Positions 18,489 through 26,756 of a stretch of 64,000 nucleotides of DNA are shown here, one piece after another. The notes beneath the pieces are model-generated. The model searched no databases. It worked only from the letters and a program-made list of their open reading frames with translations, and had not been told where the DNA came from. The position numbers and the translations under genes are program-made. Numbering within the stretch: position 1 is the first letter of the stretch; each line of letters begins with the position of its first letter. The DNA is from Gordonia hankookensis. GTDB taxonomy: Bacteria > Actinomycetota > Actinomycetes > Mycobacteriales > Mycobacteriaceae. The stretch covers positions 310,001-374,000 of the forward strand of contig NZ_JACWMS010000004.1 in NCBI RefSeq assembly GCF_014673215.1. Reading direction: 5' to 3'.

Positions 18489-19604
18489 ATGTCTGCATCC
18501 ATTGATTCCCGGTCCCTGTCATCTTCTGCTCTGTTGACGGCCGTACCGGGTCTGCTCGGCTTCATCCCCGAACGCTCCTTCATCCTGCTCGCATTCGGCG
18601 ACGACCCGCGCGTTGTCCGGACGGCGATGCGCCACGACCTCGTCCTCGACGAGAGCGGAGAGATGGTCCCGGCGCTGAAATCGGTGTTCGGCGATCTCGC
18701 GGAGGTGTGCGTACGCAACCAGATCCGCGCAGTCGTCGCCGTCGTCGCCGACGATCGTCACCCCGCAGGCGACGAACGCTATCGCCGGATCTGTGCCATC
18801 GCCGATCGCCGATTCGCCGAGATCGGCGGGATCGCAGCGGGGTTCGTGGTGCCGGAGTTCGCCGACGGGGCGCGTTGGCAGCGGATCTGGGACCCCCGTC
18901 CTCCGACTGCCGGGCCGATGTCCACACCGCCGATCGCGCGGTCGGCGGCACCTCGCGGCCGGCTCGGCAATCCACACACCAGCCCGACCGCCGTTCACCA
19001 GGCGGTTGCGACGGGCAGACGGGTGCTCGCCCGCCGCTCGGACATGGTGGCGATGCTCGCGCCCCTCGACCACTGCGCCGGTGACAGCTGCGACGCCGGC
19101 CGGTGCGAGGTCGATTCGGCGAGCGATGCCGGGCTGCTGCGGGGCGTCGTCGAGCACGTCATCTCCACGATGCCGTCGCCGACGGGCGAGGTGGAGGGAC
19201 CACGCGAGCTCGACTGCGCGACGGTGACGATGCTCGGTACCGCGCTCACCCGGCTGCCGGTCCGGGACGCGGTCCTCGCCCTCGCGGTGACCGATCTACG
19301 GCACGCTGCCGAGATGTTGTGGAGGGAGCTGACGCGGCGGCTGACCGGCTCGCAGCGGGCGAGTGCGGCAACGCTGCTGGCGCATCTGCACTACATCAAC
19401 GGTGAGGGTGGATATGCCGGCGTCGCGCTCGACTGCGCGCTCGCGGCCGACGCAGGATGGTCGCTGGCCGTGCTGCTCGACAGTGCCCTCCGCGGCGGCA
19501 TGCCACCGCGGATGCTCCGCGCCATGCTCGACGACAGTTACCGGATTGCGCACTCCCTCGGGGTTCCGATGCCTGCGCCGACACCGGAACTCGAGGCAGG
19601 CTGA
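18489..19604 (+). CDS. DUF4192 domain-containing protein
   Basis: 371 aa. DUF4192 spans nearly the whole protein. The N-terminal signature LLTAVPGLLGFIPERSFILLAF is followed by RVVRTAMRHDL. A cysteine cluster (CAGDSCDAGRCEVD, about 198-211) could bind metal or form disulfides but no enzyme motif is visible. The C-terminal third (AATLLAHLHYINGEGGYAGVALDCAL) looks helical, as in tetratricopeptide-like folds. The function is unknown. It is common in Mycobacteriales and often near ideR or sigB. It converges with ideR across four bases. Confidence 0.83.
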   Translation: MSASIDSRSLSSSALLTAVPGLLGFIPERSFILLAFGDDPRVVRTAMRHDLVLDESGEMVPALKSVFGDLAEVCVRNQIRAVVAVVADDRHPAGDERYRRICAIADRRFAEIGGIAAGFVVPEFADGARWQRIWDPRPPTAGPMSTPPIARSAAPRGRLGNPHTSPTAVHQAVATGRRVLARRSDMVAMLAPLDHCAGDSCDAGRCEVDSASDAGLLRGVVEHVISTMPSPTGEVEGPRELDCATVTMLGTALTRLPVRDAVLALAVTDLRHAAEMLWRELTRRLTGSQRASAATLLAHLHYINGEGGYAGVALDCALAADAGWSLAVLLDSALRGGMPPRMLRAMLDDSYRIAHSLGVPMPAPTPELEAG

Positions 19605-19608
19605 ACGA

Positions 19609-20292
19609 TCACACCTTGTCGACGAAGACCGAGTGGGCCATCTCCTCGGACAGCTCCAGGCCGTCGTGGCCCGGTGAGTTGACCATTGCCTTGTCACGAT
19701 TGATCGTGACCGTCACACGGGCGTTGGGCACCACGCCCGCATCGCGCAGTTCGCTGATCAACTCATGATCGGACTGGGCATGTTCGGACAGCCGGCGCAC
19801 GATCACGACGACGGGGTCACCCTGGGGCAGGTCGGACAGCCGGGTGGCGCCGTCGGTCAGGGGAGCCTGCTCGGCGCCCAGCAATTCGAGCCCGGGAATC
19901 GGGTTGCCGTAGGGGGAGGTCGTCGGGTTGTCGAGAACGGTCAGCAGTCGCCGCTCGACGTTCTCGCTCATCACGTGCTCCCAACGGCAGGCCTCCTCGT
20001 GGACCTGTTCCCATGGCATCCCGATGACGTCGACCAGCAGCCGCTCGGCAAGGCGATGCTTGCGCATCACGGCGACGGCCAGGTCCCGGCCGCGATCGGT
20101 GAGCTCGAGGTGCCGGTCGCCTGCGACATGCAGGAGACCGTCACGTTCCATCCGGGCCACCGTCTGCGACACGGTCGGACCGCTCTGCTCCAACCGTTCG
20201 GCGATGCGGGCGCGGAGCGGGACGATCCCTTCTTCTTCGAGGTCGTAGATCGTCCGCAAGTACATCTCTGTGGTGTCAACCAGATCGTTCAC
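19609..20292 (-). CDS. ideR: Iron-dependent repressor IdeR (DtxR family)
   Basis: 227-aa metalloregulator that, with Fe(II), represses siderophore and iron-uptake genes and activates storage. Residues 1-70 form the winged helix (MYLRTIYDLEEEG, SGPTVSQTVARMERDGLL). The metal sites are visible: Met10, RKHRLAERLL (His79/Glu83 region) and EEACRWEHVM (Cys102, Glu105, His106). A C-terminal SH3-like domain follows the linker. The start is ATG 20292 (MNDLVDTTEMYLRTIYDLEEEG). It is near sigB as in M. tuberculosis. I found no clear iron box in its own promoter. Confidence 0.96.
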   Translation of the reverse strand: MNDLVDTTEMYLRTIYDLEEEGIVPLRARIAERLEQSGPTVSQTVARMERDGLLHVAGDRHLELTDRGRDLAVAVMRKHRLAERLLVDVIGMPWEQVHEEACRWEHVMSENVERRLLTVLDNPTTSPYGNPIPGLELLGAEQAPLTDGATRLSDLPQGDPVVVIVRRLSEHAQSDHELISELRDAGVVPNARVTVTINRDKAMVNSPGHDGLELSEEMAHSVFVDKV

Positions 20293-20352
20293 TGTGCGCA
20301 GTCCCTTCGTCTAGGCCCAAGGGTACCCTGATCAGGCCATGTGACCTTCCCG

Positions 20353-20403
20353 CGTGTCGGACGACACGCATCGAGGTGCGACACCGCGGCACCGCGGTGT
20401 CGC
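20353..20403. repeat. Two adjacent inverted repeats in the ideR-acuC divergent region
   Basis: CGTGTCG/CGACACG (20353-20368, 2-base loop) is followed by a longer one with 12-bp perfect arms GCGACACCGCGG (20378-20389) and CCGCGGTGTCGC (20392-20403). Both contain the CGACAC/GTGTCG core. They could be an operator or RNA hairpins; no known regulator is assigned. Confidence 0.6.
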
Positions 20404-20441
20404 GCTCGGGACGAAGTGCGTCGGTGGCCATCGGAAGCCAC

Positions 20442-20454
20442 TAGCCTGAGGTCG
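20442..20454 (+). promoter_or_regulatory. Predicted -10 element giving a leaderless acuC message
   Basis: TAGCCT (20442-20447) lies six bases before the GTG start, the arrangement of leaderless actinobacterial genes, where transcription begins at the first base of the start codon. Confidence 0.5.
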
Positions 20455-21719
20455 TGACGCGGACGACGAGCGACGAAGCGGCGGCAGTCATCTGGAGCGA
20501 GGATTTCCTGTCCTACAAGTGGGCGCACACCCATCCGATGAACCCGGTCCGCCTCGCCCTGACGATGACCTTGGCGCAGAGCCTCGGAGTGCTCGACGGT
20601 GTCGACAGCCGCGCCCCGCTCGACATCGACGACTCGGCACTGACCGTGGTGCACTCGACCGACTACGTCGATGCGGTACGGGCGGTCGGATCGGGGACGG
20701 CATCGCTGTCGGGGCCACTGCTCGAGCGGCTGTTCGGGTTGGGGGATTCGGACAATCCCGTGTTCGACGGGATGCACGAGGCCGCCCGGTTGCTCGTCGG
20801 CGGCACGCTGGCCGCCGCACAGGCGGTGGCGTCCGGGTCGGTGCGCCGGGCGGTGAACATCGGTGGTGGCATGCATCATGCGATGAAGGCGAGAGCGGCC
20901 GGTTTCTGTATCTACAACGACTGCGCGATCGCCATCCGGTGGTTGCTCGAGAACGGATATGACCGGATCGCCTACGTCGACATCGACGCACACCATGGAG
21001 ACGGTGTCCAGGTCGAGTTCGCTGCGGACCCGCGGGTGCTGACGGTCTCGCTGCATCAGCACCCGGCGACACTGTGGCCCGGCACGGGATGGCCGACCGA
21101 GGTGGGCGACGGTGACGCCCAGGGATCCGCGGTGAACGTGGCACTGATGCCCGACGTCACGGATCGATTGTGGCTGCGCGCTTTCCATGCGGTGGTGCCC
21201 TCGGTTCTCGAAGAGTTCCGGCCGCAGATCCTGATCAGTCAGTGCGGCGTGGACAGTCATCGCGCCGACCCCCTCACCGATCTGGCGCTGACGGTCGACG
21301 GTCAGCGTGCCGCGATGCAGGCCATGCGCGGGTTCGCCGACAAATACTGCGACGGGCGTTGGATCGCCGTCGGCGGTGGCGGCTACGGCGTCGTGAACGT
21401 GGTCCCCCGCAGTTGGGCCCACCTGATCGGGATCGTCGTCGGCCGCGACGTCGACGTCGACACCACGATCGACGAATCGTGGTGTGCCACCGCCGAACAG
21501 ATCGCCGAGCAGGTGCACTCCGACTACTCGCAGTCCCCGGTGACGGTGATGGGTGACGGCGGAGATGTCGGCTATGTGGCGTGGGACGGCGACACGGGTC
21601 AGGACCCGCCGGAAGGGATCAGCGACTCCGCCCAACGCCAGACCGACCGAGCGATACTGGCCACCCGCCGCGCGGTGTACCCGTTGCACGGTCTCGATCC
21701 GGAGGACCCCCGTGACTGA
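20454..21719 (+). CDS. acuC: Histone-deacetylase-family protein (AcuC-like lysine deacetylase)
   Basis: 421-aa zinc-dependent deacylase of the class I/II arginase-deacetylase fold. Active-site elements are visible: GGGMHHAMKARAAGFCIYND (tandem His), VDIDAHHGDGVQ (zinc Asp and His), SQCGVDSHRADPL (zinc Asp) and the catalytic Tyr in GGGGYG. Related AcuC enzymes deacetylate acetyl-CoA synthetase. Its stop overlaps the start of the downstream acetyltransferase, so an acetylation/deacetylation pair is encoded in one message. The start GTG 20454 is chosen on the -10 box. Confidence 0.9.
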   Translation: MTRTTSDEAAAVIWSEDFLSYKWAHTHPMNPVRLALTMTLAQSLGVLDGVDSRAPLDIDDSALTVVHSTDYVDAVRAVGSGTASLSGPLLERLFGLGDSDNPVFDGMHEAARLLVGGTLAAAQAVASGSVRRAVNIGGGMHHAMKARAAGFCIYNDCAIAIRWLLENGYDRIAYVDIDAHHGDGVQVEFAADPRVLTVSLHQHPATLWPGTGWPTEVGDGDAQGSAVNVALMPDVTDRLWLRAFHAVVPSVLEEFRPQILISQCGVDSHRADPLTDLALTVDGQRAAMQAMRGFADKYCDGRWIAVGGGGYGVVNVVPRSWAHLIGIVVGRDVDVDTTIDESWCATAEQIAEQVHSDYSQSPVTVMGDGGDVGYVAWDGDTGQDPPEGISDSAQRQTDRAILATRRAVYPLHGLDPEDPRD

Positions 21720-24678
21720 TCCGAGTGACGACCAGACCTCGTCGGGAACACCTGTGACGGAATCGAATCCGACGGGCGTCACGACACCGGGCGGCGCGGC
21801 CGCGTCGGCCGGGGAGGCGACCGAGGAGGCGGCCGACCGTCCCCAGCCGCGCGAGCCGTGGGATTACCCTCGCCATTGGATCGCCGATGTGCTCGCCTCC
21901 GACGGCGGCGTCGTCCACCTGCGACCGATCATCCCCGACGATGCCGATCGCGTGGTCCGGTTCCACGCGGGGCTGTCGGAGCGGACCCGATATATGCGGT
22001 ACTTCGGGCCGACACCGACGTTGCCGCCGCGCGAGGTGGCGCGTATGACGACGGTCGACTATCAGAAACGGGTCGCGCTGGTCGCGGTGCTCGGGGGTGA
22101 CATCATCGCGATCGGCCTCTACGAGGGACTCGAGTTCGACGGCAAACCCGAGTCGGCCGAGGTGGCCTTCGTGGTCGCCGACGATCATCAGGGCCGTGGG
22201 CTCGGCCCCATCCTCCTCGAACATCTGGCCGGGGCGGCGGCGGAGAGCGGTTTCGTCCGTTTCGAGGCGGAGGTACTCAGCGAGAATCCGAACATGGTGG
22301 CCGTGTTCCGCGATGCCGGGTACCAGCTGTCGCGCAGCTTCGACGGCAGCACCGTGCACGTCGAGTTCCTGATCGACCCCACCGAAGCATTGCTTTCGGT
22401 GCGCAACGCGCGCGAACGCGCCTCCGAGGCGCGCAGTGTCGCCAACCTGCTCCGGCCGTCGTCGGTCGCCGTGATCGGCGCCTCCACCGACCCGAAGAAG
22501 GTCGGTAATGCCCTGCTCGCCAACATCATCGCCGGAGGATTCACCGGCCCGGTGTTCCCGGTCAACGGGCCAGGCCCAGCCGAGGACGAGAGCTCAGCGG
22601 ACACCGGGGCGCAGGCGGCGCCGCACGGACCGGGCCCGGGGCGGTCGACGCCGGCGCAGCGACGTGGTCACGAGCGGCCGCCGTCGGTGCGCGGCATCCG
22701 GGCGTACCCGACCGTGCGTGACATCCCGGATCCGGTGGATCTGGCCGTGGTCGCGGTACCCGCGGCCACCGTCGACGACGTCCTCGACGACTGCCTCGTG
22801 AAGGGGGTTCGGACGTTGGTGGTGGTCTCGTCGGGGTTCGGCGAGAGTGGTGAGGCCGGTCTGGAGAGTGAGCACCGACTCCTCGAGCAGGTCCGGGAAC
22901 ACGGCATGAGGCTGGTGGGCCCCAACGCACTCGGTGTGGCCAACAACGAACCGTCGGTCGCGCTCAACGCGACGCTGGCACCGCGCATCCCGGCCACCGG
23001 GCGGGTCGGCTTCTTCTGCCAGTCGGGCGCGCTGGGGATCGCGATCCTGGACACCGCAGCACGCCGCCAGATCGGCCTGTCGACCTTCGTGTCGGCCGGC
23101 AACCGCGCGGACGTCTCGGGTAATGACCTGCTCCAGTACTGGGACAGCGACACCGCCACGGACGTGATCCTGCTGTACCTCGAGAGCTTCGGAAATCCGC
23201 GAAAGTTCTCGCGGATCGCCCGGCGGGTCTCGCGTTCGAAGCCGATCGTGGCGGTCAAGTCGGGCAAGGGCGCGATGACGGCTGCGCGCGCGGCCCGGTC
23301 GTCGGCGGCCAGCCTGGACGACCAGATCGCCCAGATGGTGCTGGAGCAGGCAGGGGTCATCCAGGTCGACACCATCTCCGAACTCTTCGATTGCGCAACG
23401 ATCTTCGCGTACCAGCCGTTACCGCGCGGTCCCCGTACCCGCATCATCGGCAACTCGTCGGTGCTGGGCAGTCTGGCCGCGGAGACGGCCCGCGGTGGTG
23501 GGCTGGAGGTGACCGACACGATCGACCTCGGTGCGGGTGCGAGCGAGGACGCGTTCGAGGCCGCGGTGACCGACGCGATGGGCGATCCGTCGGTGGATGC
23601 GGTGATCGTCGTGTTCGTCCCACCGGTTGCGGTGGACGCCGACTGGCATGCCCGCGCGCTGATGGCGGCCGCCAACACCCAGGTCTCGCGAGCCGCAGAC
23701 ACCGCAGGCGGGCCGGACGCGAACCACCCGAAGCCGATCGTGACGACCTTCCTCGCGGTCGAGGGCATCCCGCCCGGGCTGATGAAGCCCGGCGACAACG
23801 GACTGCCCGACGTCGGGTCGATCCCGTCCTACGGGAGCCCCGAACGCGCGGCCAATGCGTTGGCCCGCTCGTGGCAGTACGCGCGGTGGCGGGAGCGGCC
23901 CGAATCGGAGATCCATCGACCCGACAACACCGATCCGGAGGCCGCGCGCGGCTATGTCCGGGAGGCGATGGAGGATCTCGTCGCCGACGGCGGCGACACC
24001 GGCCCCGGCCTGACTCTTGGCCATGTCGAGTCGGCGACCGTGCTCGGCTGGTACGGCATCTCGATCGTGCCGTTCCGAGAGGTCACCACCATGCACGAGG
24101 CGTCCGCCGCGGGACGTGAGCTCGGGTTCCCGGTCGCGGTGAAGGCGACCTCACAGACGTGGCGCGGTCGTCTCGACCGTGAGGGCGCCCGTCTCGACCT
24201 GCCCGATGCGACCGCGGTTGTCACCGCCTTCGCCGAGCTCAGCGAGCTGACCGGTGATCGGGTGCTGCACATCCAGAAGATGGCGCCGAAGGGGATCGGG
24301 ACGATGATCCGGGTGCGCGACGATCGTTCGTTCGGATCGCTCATCTCGTTCGGGCTGTCGGGCCGGACGTTCGATCTGCTGGGAGACCACGGATACCGGG
24401 CCATCCCGCTGTCGGCGCTCGATGCATCGGAACTGATCGACGAACCGCGGTCGTCGGCACTGCTGCGGGGGTATGCCGGCGAACCGCCGGTGGACCGAAC
24501 GGCGCTCGCCGACCTGCTCCTGCGGATCTCGACGCTCGTCGAGGACATCCCCGAGGTCCGTGAGGTGGTCCTCGACCCCATCCTGTCCTCGCCGGACGGC
24601 GCCGCGGTGCTCACGGCCCTGATACGTGTCGGTCCGGTGCCCACACGAGCGGACACCGGACCGAGGCGATTGGGTTAG
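21712..24678 (+). CDS. GNAT protein acetyltransferase fused to ADP-forming acyl-CoA-synthetase-like domain (PatA type)
   Basis: 988 aa. N-terminal GNAT acetyltransferase (about 55-220, with HQGRGLGPILLEHLAGAA as acetyl-CoA-binding loop), then an NDP-forming acetyl-CoA-synthetase-like CoA-binding/ligase part (about 240-740), then an ATP-grasp domain. GNAT-first order matches the Streptomyces PatA type and reverses E. coli PatZ. The catalytic His of true ADP-forming synthetases (S-H-T-x-x-L) is absent: the region reads ARSSAASLDD, so this half is probably a sensor. About 40 Pro/Gly/Arg-rich residues are inserted near residue 290. GTG 21712 has GGAGGA six bases upstream, inside acuC. Confidence 0.88.
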   Translation: MTDPSDDQTSSGTPVTESNPTGVTTPGGAAASAGEATEEAADRPQPREPWDYPRHWIADVLASDGGVVHLRPIIPDDADRVVRFHAGLSERTRYMRYFGPTPTLPPREVARMTTVDYQKRVALVAVLGGDIIAIGLYEGLEFDGKPESAEVAFVVADDHQGRGLGPILLEHLAGAAAESGFVRFEAEVLSENPNMVAVFRDAGYQLSRSFDGSTVHVEFLIDPTEALLSVRNARERASEARSVANLLRPSSVAVIGASTDPKKVGNALLANIIAGGFTGPVFPVNGPGPAEDESSADTGAQAAPHGPGPGRSTPAQRRGHERPPSVRGIRAYPTVRDIPDPVDLAVVAVPAATVDDVLDDCLVKGVRTLVVVSSGFGESGEAGLESEHRLLEQVREHGMRLVGPNALGVANNEPSVALNATLAPRIPATGRVGFFCQSGALGIAILDTAARRQIGLSTFVSAGNRADVSGNDLLQYWDSDTATDVILLYLESFGNPRKFSRIARRVSRSKPIVAVKSGKGAMTAARAARSSAASLDDQIAQMVLEQAGVIQVDTISELFDCATIFAYQPLPRGPRTRIIGNSSVLGSLAAETARGGGLEVTDTIDLGAGASEDAFEAAVTDAMGDPSVDAVIVVFVPPVAVDADWHARALMAAANTQVSRAADTAGGPDANHPKPIVTTFLAVEGIPPGLMKPGDNGLPDVGSIPSYGSPERAANALARSWQYARWRERPESEIHRPDNTDPEAARGYVREAMEDLVADGGDTGPGLTLGHVESATVLGWYGISIVPFREVTTMHEASAAGRELGFPVAVKATSQTWRGRLDREGARLDLPDATAVVTAFAELSELTGDRVLHIQKMAPKGIGTMIRVRDDRSFGSLISFGLSGRTFDLLGDHGYRAIPLSALDASELIDEPRSSALLRGYAGEPPVDRTALADLLLRISTLVEDIPEVREVVLDPILSSPDGAAVLTALIRVGPVPTRADTGPRRLG

Positions 24679-24681
24679 AGA

Positions 24682-25701
24682 TCAGCTGGCATAGGCACGC
24701 AGGCGCTCGGCGCGCTCGCCCTGACGGAGCTTGCCCATGACCTCGCGCTCGATCTGCCGCACCCGTTCGCGCGACAGCCCGAACATCCGGCCGATCTGGT
24801 CGAGGGTGCGTGGCTGACCGTCGTCGAGGCCATAGCGCATCCGGATGACCTGCTGCTCACGCTCGTCGAGCGTCGACAGCACCGAGCGGATGTCCGAGTG
24901 CAGCAGACCGGCGATCACGGCGTTCTCGGCGGAGGTCGCCTCGGCGTCCTCGATGAAGTCGCCCAACGGCGCCTCCTCGTCGCTGCCGACCGGCATGTCC
25001 AGGCTGACCGGATCACGGCTGTGGTCGAGCAGATCGGCGATCTTCTCCGCCGGGATGCCGGACTCGCTGGCGAGCTCGTCGTCGGTGGCCTCACGGCCGA
25101 GCTGCTGATGCAGTTCACGCTTGATCCGCGCCAGCTTGTTGACCTGCTCGACGAGGTGGACCGGCAGCCGGATGGTGCGACTCTGATCGGCCATGCCGCG
25201 GGTGATGGCCTGACGAATCCACCACGTCGCGTAGGTCGAGAACTTGAAGCCCTTCGCGTAGTCGAACTTCTCCATCGCGCGGATCAGACCCAGGTTGCCT
25301 TCCTGGATCAGGTCGAGCAGCGGCATACCGCGACCGGTGTACCGCTTGGCCAGCGAGACGACCAGCCGGAGATTGGCCTCGAGCAGGTGCGCCCGTGCCG
25401 CCTCGCCCTCGCGGACGATGACGGCGAGGTCACGCTTACGGGTGGCCGACAACCGCTTCTTGGTGGCCAGGAGGTTCTTGGCGTAGAGGCCTGCCTCGAT
25501 CATCTTGGCGAGTTCGACCTCCTGCTCGGCGTTGAGCAGAGCCGTACGGCCGATGCCGTTGAGATAGACGCGAACGAGGTCGGCGGCCGGGGACTGTGCA
25601 TCCAGATCCTGCTCCGTCATCGCGGGGCGGGTCCGGGTGGAATCGAGATCGTCGGCGAATCCTGTAGTCGTGGTCGGGCGTGAAACTGTCGAGCGTGACA
25701 T
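24682..25701 (-). CDS. sigB: RNA polymerase sigma factor SigB
   Basis: 339-aa group 2 sigma factor, close to mycobacterial SigB. Region 1.2 begins [20 protein letters not shown]. Regions 2.1-2.4 include [20 protein letters not shown] and [13 protein letters not shown]. Region 3 has [17 protein letters not shown], and region 4.2 [20 protein letters not shown]. It directs stress and stationary-phase transcription. ATG 25701 is chosen because AGGAGG lies five bases upstream; longer in-frame starts would overlap the promoter. The gene ends four bases from the acetyltransferase stop on the other strand. Confidence 0.96.
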   Translation of the reverse strand: MSRSTVSRPTTTTGFADDLDSTRTRPAMTEQDLDAQSPAADLVRVYLNGIGRTALLNAEQEVELAKMIEAGLYAKNLLATKKRLSATRKRDLAVIVREGEAARAHLLEANLRLVVSLAKRYTGRGMPLLDLIQEGNLGLIRAMEKFDYAKGFKFSTYATWWIRQAITRGMADQSRTIRLPVHLVEQVNKLARIKRELHQQLGREATDDELASESGIPAEKIADLLDHSRDPVSLDMPVGSDEEAPLGDFIEDAEATSAENAVIAGLLHSDIRSVLSTLDEREQQVIRMRYGLDDGQPRTLDQIGRMFGLSRERVRQIEREVMGKLRQGERAERLRAYAS

Positions 25702-25733
25702 TCGGCCTCCTGACTTGAGTGCGTTCATGGGGT

Positions 25734-25762
25734 CCAACGCGTTCAAGGGGGTGAAAGTTCCC
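25734..25762 (-). promoter_or_regulatory. SigE/SigH-type (ECF) promoter of sigB
   Basis: On the minus strand GGGAAC (25762-25757) is followed 17 bases later by CGTTGG (25739-25734), fitting the mycobacterial SigE/SigH pattern GGAAC(C/T)-N16-17-CGTT. Transcription would start about 27 bases before the sigB ATG. A second GGGAAC lies ten bases further upstream (25772-25767). Confidence 0.75.
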
Positions 25763-25858
25763 GGGGGTTCCCGCGACTGCGTCGTCGGGGATACGGGTGA
25801 CCAGCGGTTTCCGCGGATCGATTCAGCGCGCTACATGAGAAGTTGCTGAGAGTGTGGG

Positions 25859-26320
25859 TCAGCGGGAACCGTGTTCCGAATCGCCCTCGGCCTGTTCGTG
25901 GCCGGTACCCGTGGTCGAGTCGACCACGCGCGGGTCGGGGCCTGCTGCCGGCCCGCCGAGCGACATCGGTCCGACGACGGAGTGATCGGCGCCGTACTTG
26001 TATTGCGGTGCCTCGCCACGCTTGCGCGGCGGGCGGTCGTTGGCGATCAGGACCGCGATCCACGGGATGGGGATCGAGATCGCGACGATCGCGAGTGCGA
26101 GCAGTCCGTTGTGCGTCGAGCTGTAGACGATCCCGGCGATCACCAGGGCGGGAACGCGAAAGGCCATCAAGGTCAGGTACTTGCGCACCCGGGCGCGTTG
26201 CTGATCTTCGAGAGATTGCTGCGCATCGGTGATCAGGAAGGCGTCGCGGTCGTCGCGATGGGGTACTCGGGCACCATCTGTACCGGTGCCCCCTCGTGCC
26301 CCAGATCCGTCGCCAGCCAT
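25859..26320 (-). CDS. DUF3099 membrane protein (Rv2709-like)
   Basis: 153 aa. A hydrophilic N-terminus leads to the DUF3099 core FLITDAQQSLEDQQRARVRKYL, then two membrane helices (about 54-72 and 77-98, RVPALVIAGIVYSS and LALAIVAISIPIPWIAVLIAN) ending in the positively charged NDRPPRKRGE. The C-terminal tail is polar. The function is unknown. It has a conserved place between sigB and the DUF3039 gene. ATG 26320 is used; the ribosome site is weak and the start is uncertain. Confidence 0.8.
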   Translation of the reverse strand: MAGDGSGARGGTGTDGARVPHRDDRDAFLITDAQQSLEDQQRARVRKYLTLMAFRVPALVIAGIVYSSTHNGLLALAIVAISIPIPWIAVLIANDRPPRKRGEAPQYKYGADHSVVGPMSLGGPAAGPDPRVVDSTTGTGHEQAEGDSEHGSR

Positions 26321-26473
26321 GTTTCCACTGTCCCACTTTCGGGTGTGGATTGCACCGCCGGGATCCCGGTGTCCGTATCCCGCCGCCGGGTGCCGCCGAC
26401 GATCGATCGAGCGCGACGGCAGCTGATCGACGTGGCTGGCCGCCGACACCGGCTTTGTCGCACAATGGAGTCC

Positions 26474-26743
26474 ATGGGAACCCAGACGATTGAGCGGCCG
26501 GACCTCGACGAACGGACCGACGTCGACGAACGGCCGGATGCCGACGCCACCGACCGGGGCGACGACGATCGCCCAAAATTCTTCCACTATGTGAAGAAGA
26601 ACAAGATCGCCGAGAGCGCGGTGATGGGGAATCATGTGGTCGCGCTGTGCGGCGAGACCTTTCCGGTCACACGCTCGGCCAAACCCGGGTCACCGGTGTG
26701 CCCGAAGTGCAAGAAGATCTACGAGCGGATGAAGAAGAGCTGA
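26474..26743 (+). CDS. DUF3039 zinc-binding protein (Rv2708-like)
   Basis: 89 aa. A disordered acidic N-terminus starts MGTQTIERPDLDER, as in mycobacterial relatives. The C-terminal DUF3039 core is FFHYVKKNKIAESAVMGNHVVALCGETFPV and SPVCPKCKKIYERM. One His, one Cys and the CPKC pair suggest a bound zinc ion. The function is unknown. It is divergent from DUF3099 and converges with the YihY gene. An ATG at 26465 would add three residues. Confidence 0.85.
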   Translation: MGTQTIERPDLDERTDVDERPDADATDRGDDDRPKFFHYVKKNKIAESAVMGNHVVALCGETFPVTRSAKPGSPVCPKCKKIYERMKKS

Positions 26744-26756
26744 GCGTCGCGGTCGC

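Noticed and set aside
20327..20336. CCTGATCAGG palindrome near ideR as an iron box
   Set aside because: It does not match the 19-bp IdeR/DtxR consensus (TTAGGTTAGGCTAACCTAA) and is only 10 bp long.
20289..21782. 497-codon antisense open frame over acuC
   Set aside because: Mirror of a confident deacetylase; composition is typical of GC-driven shadow frames.
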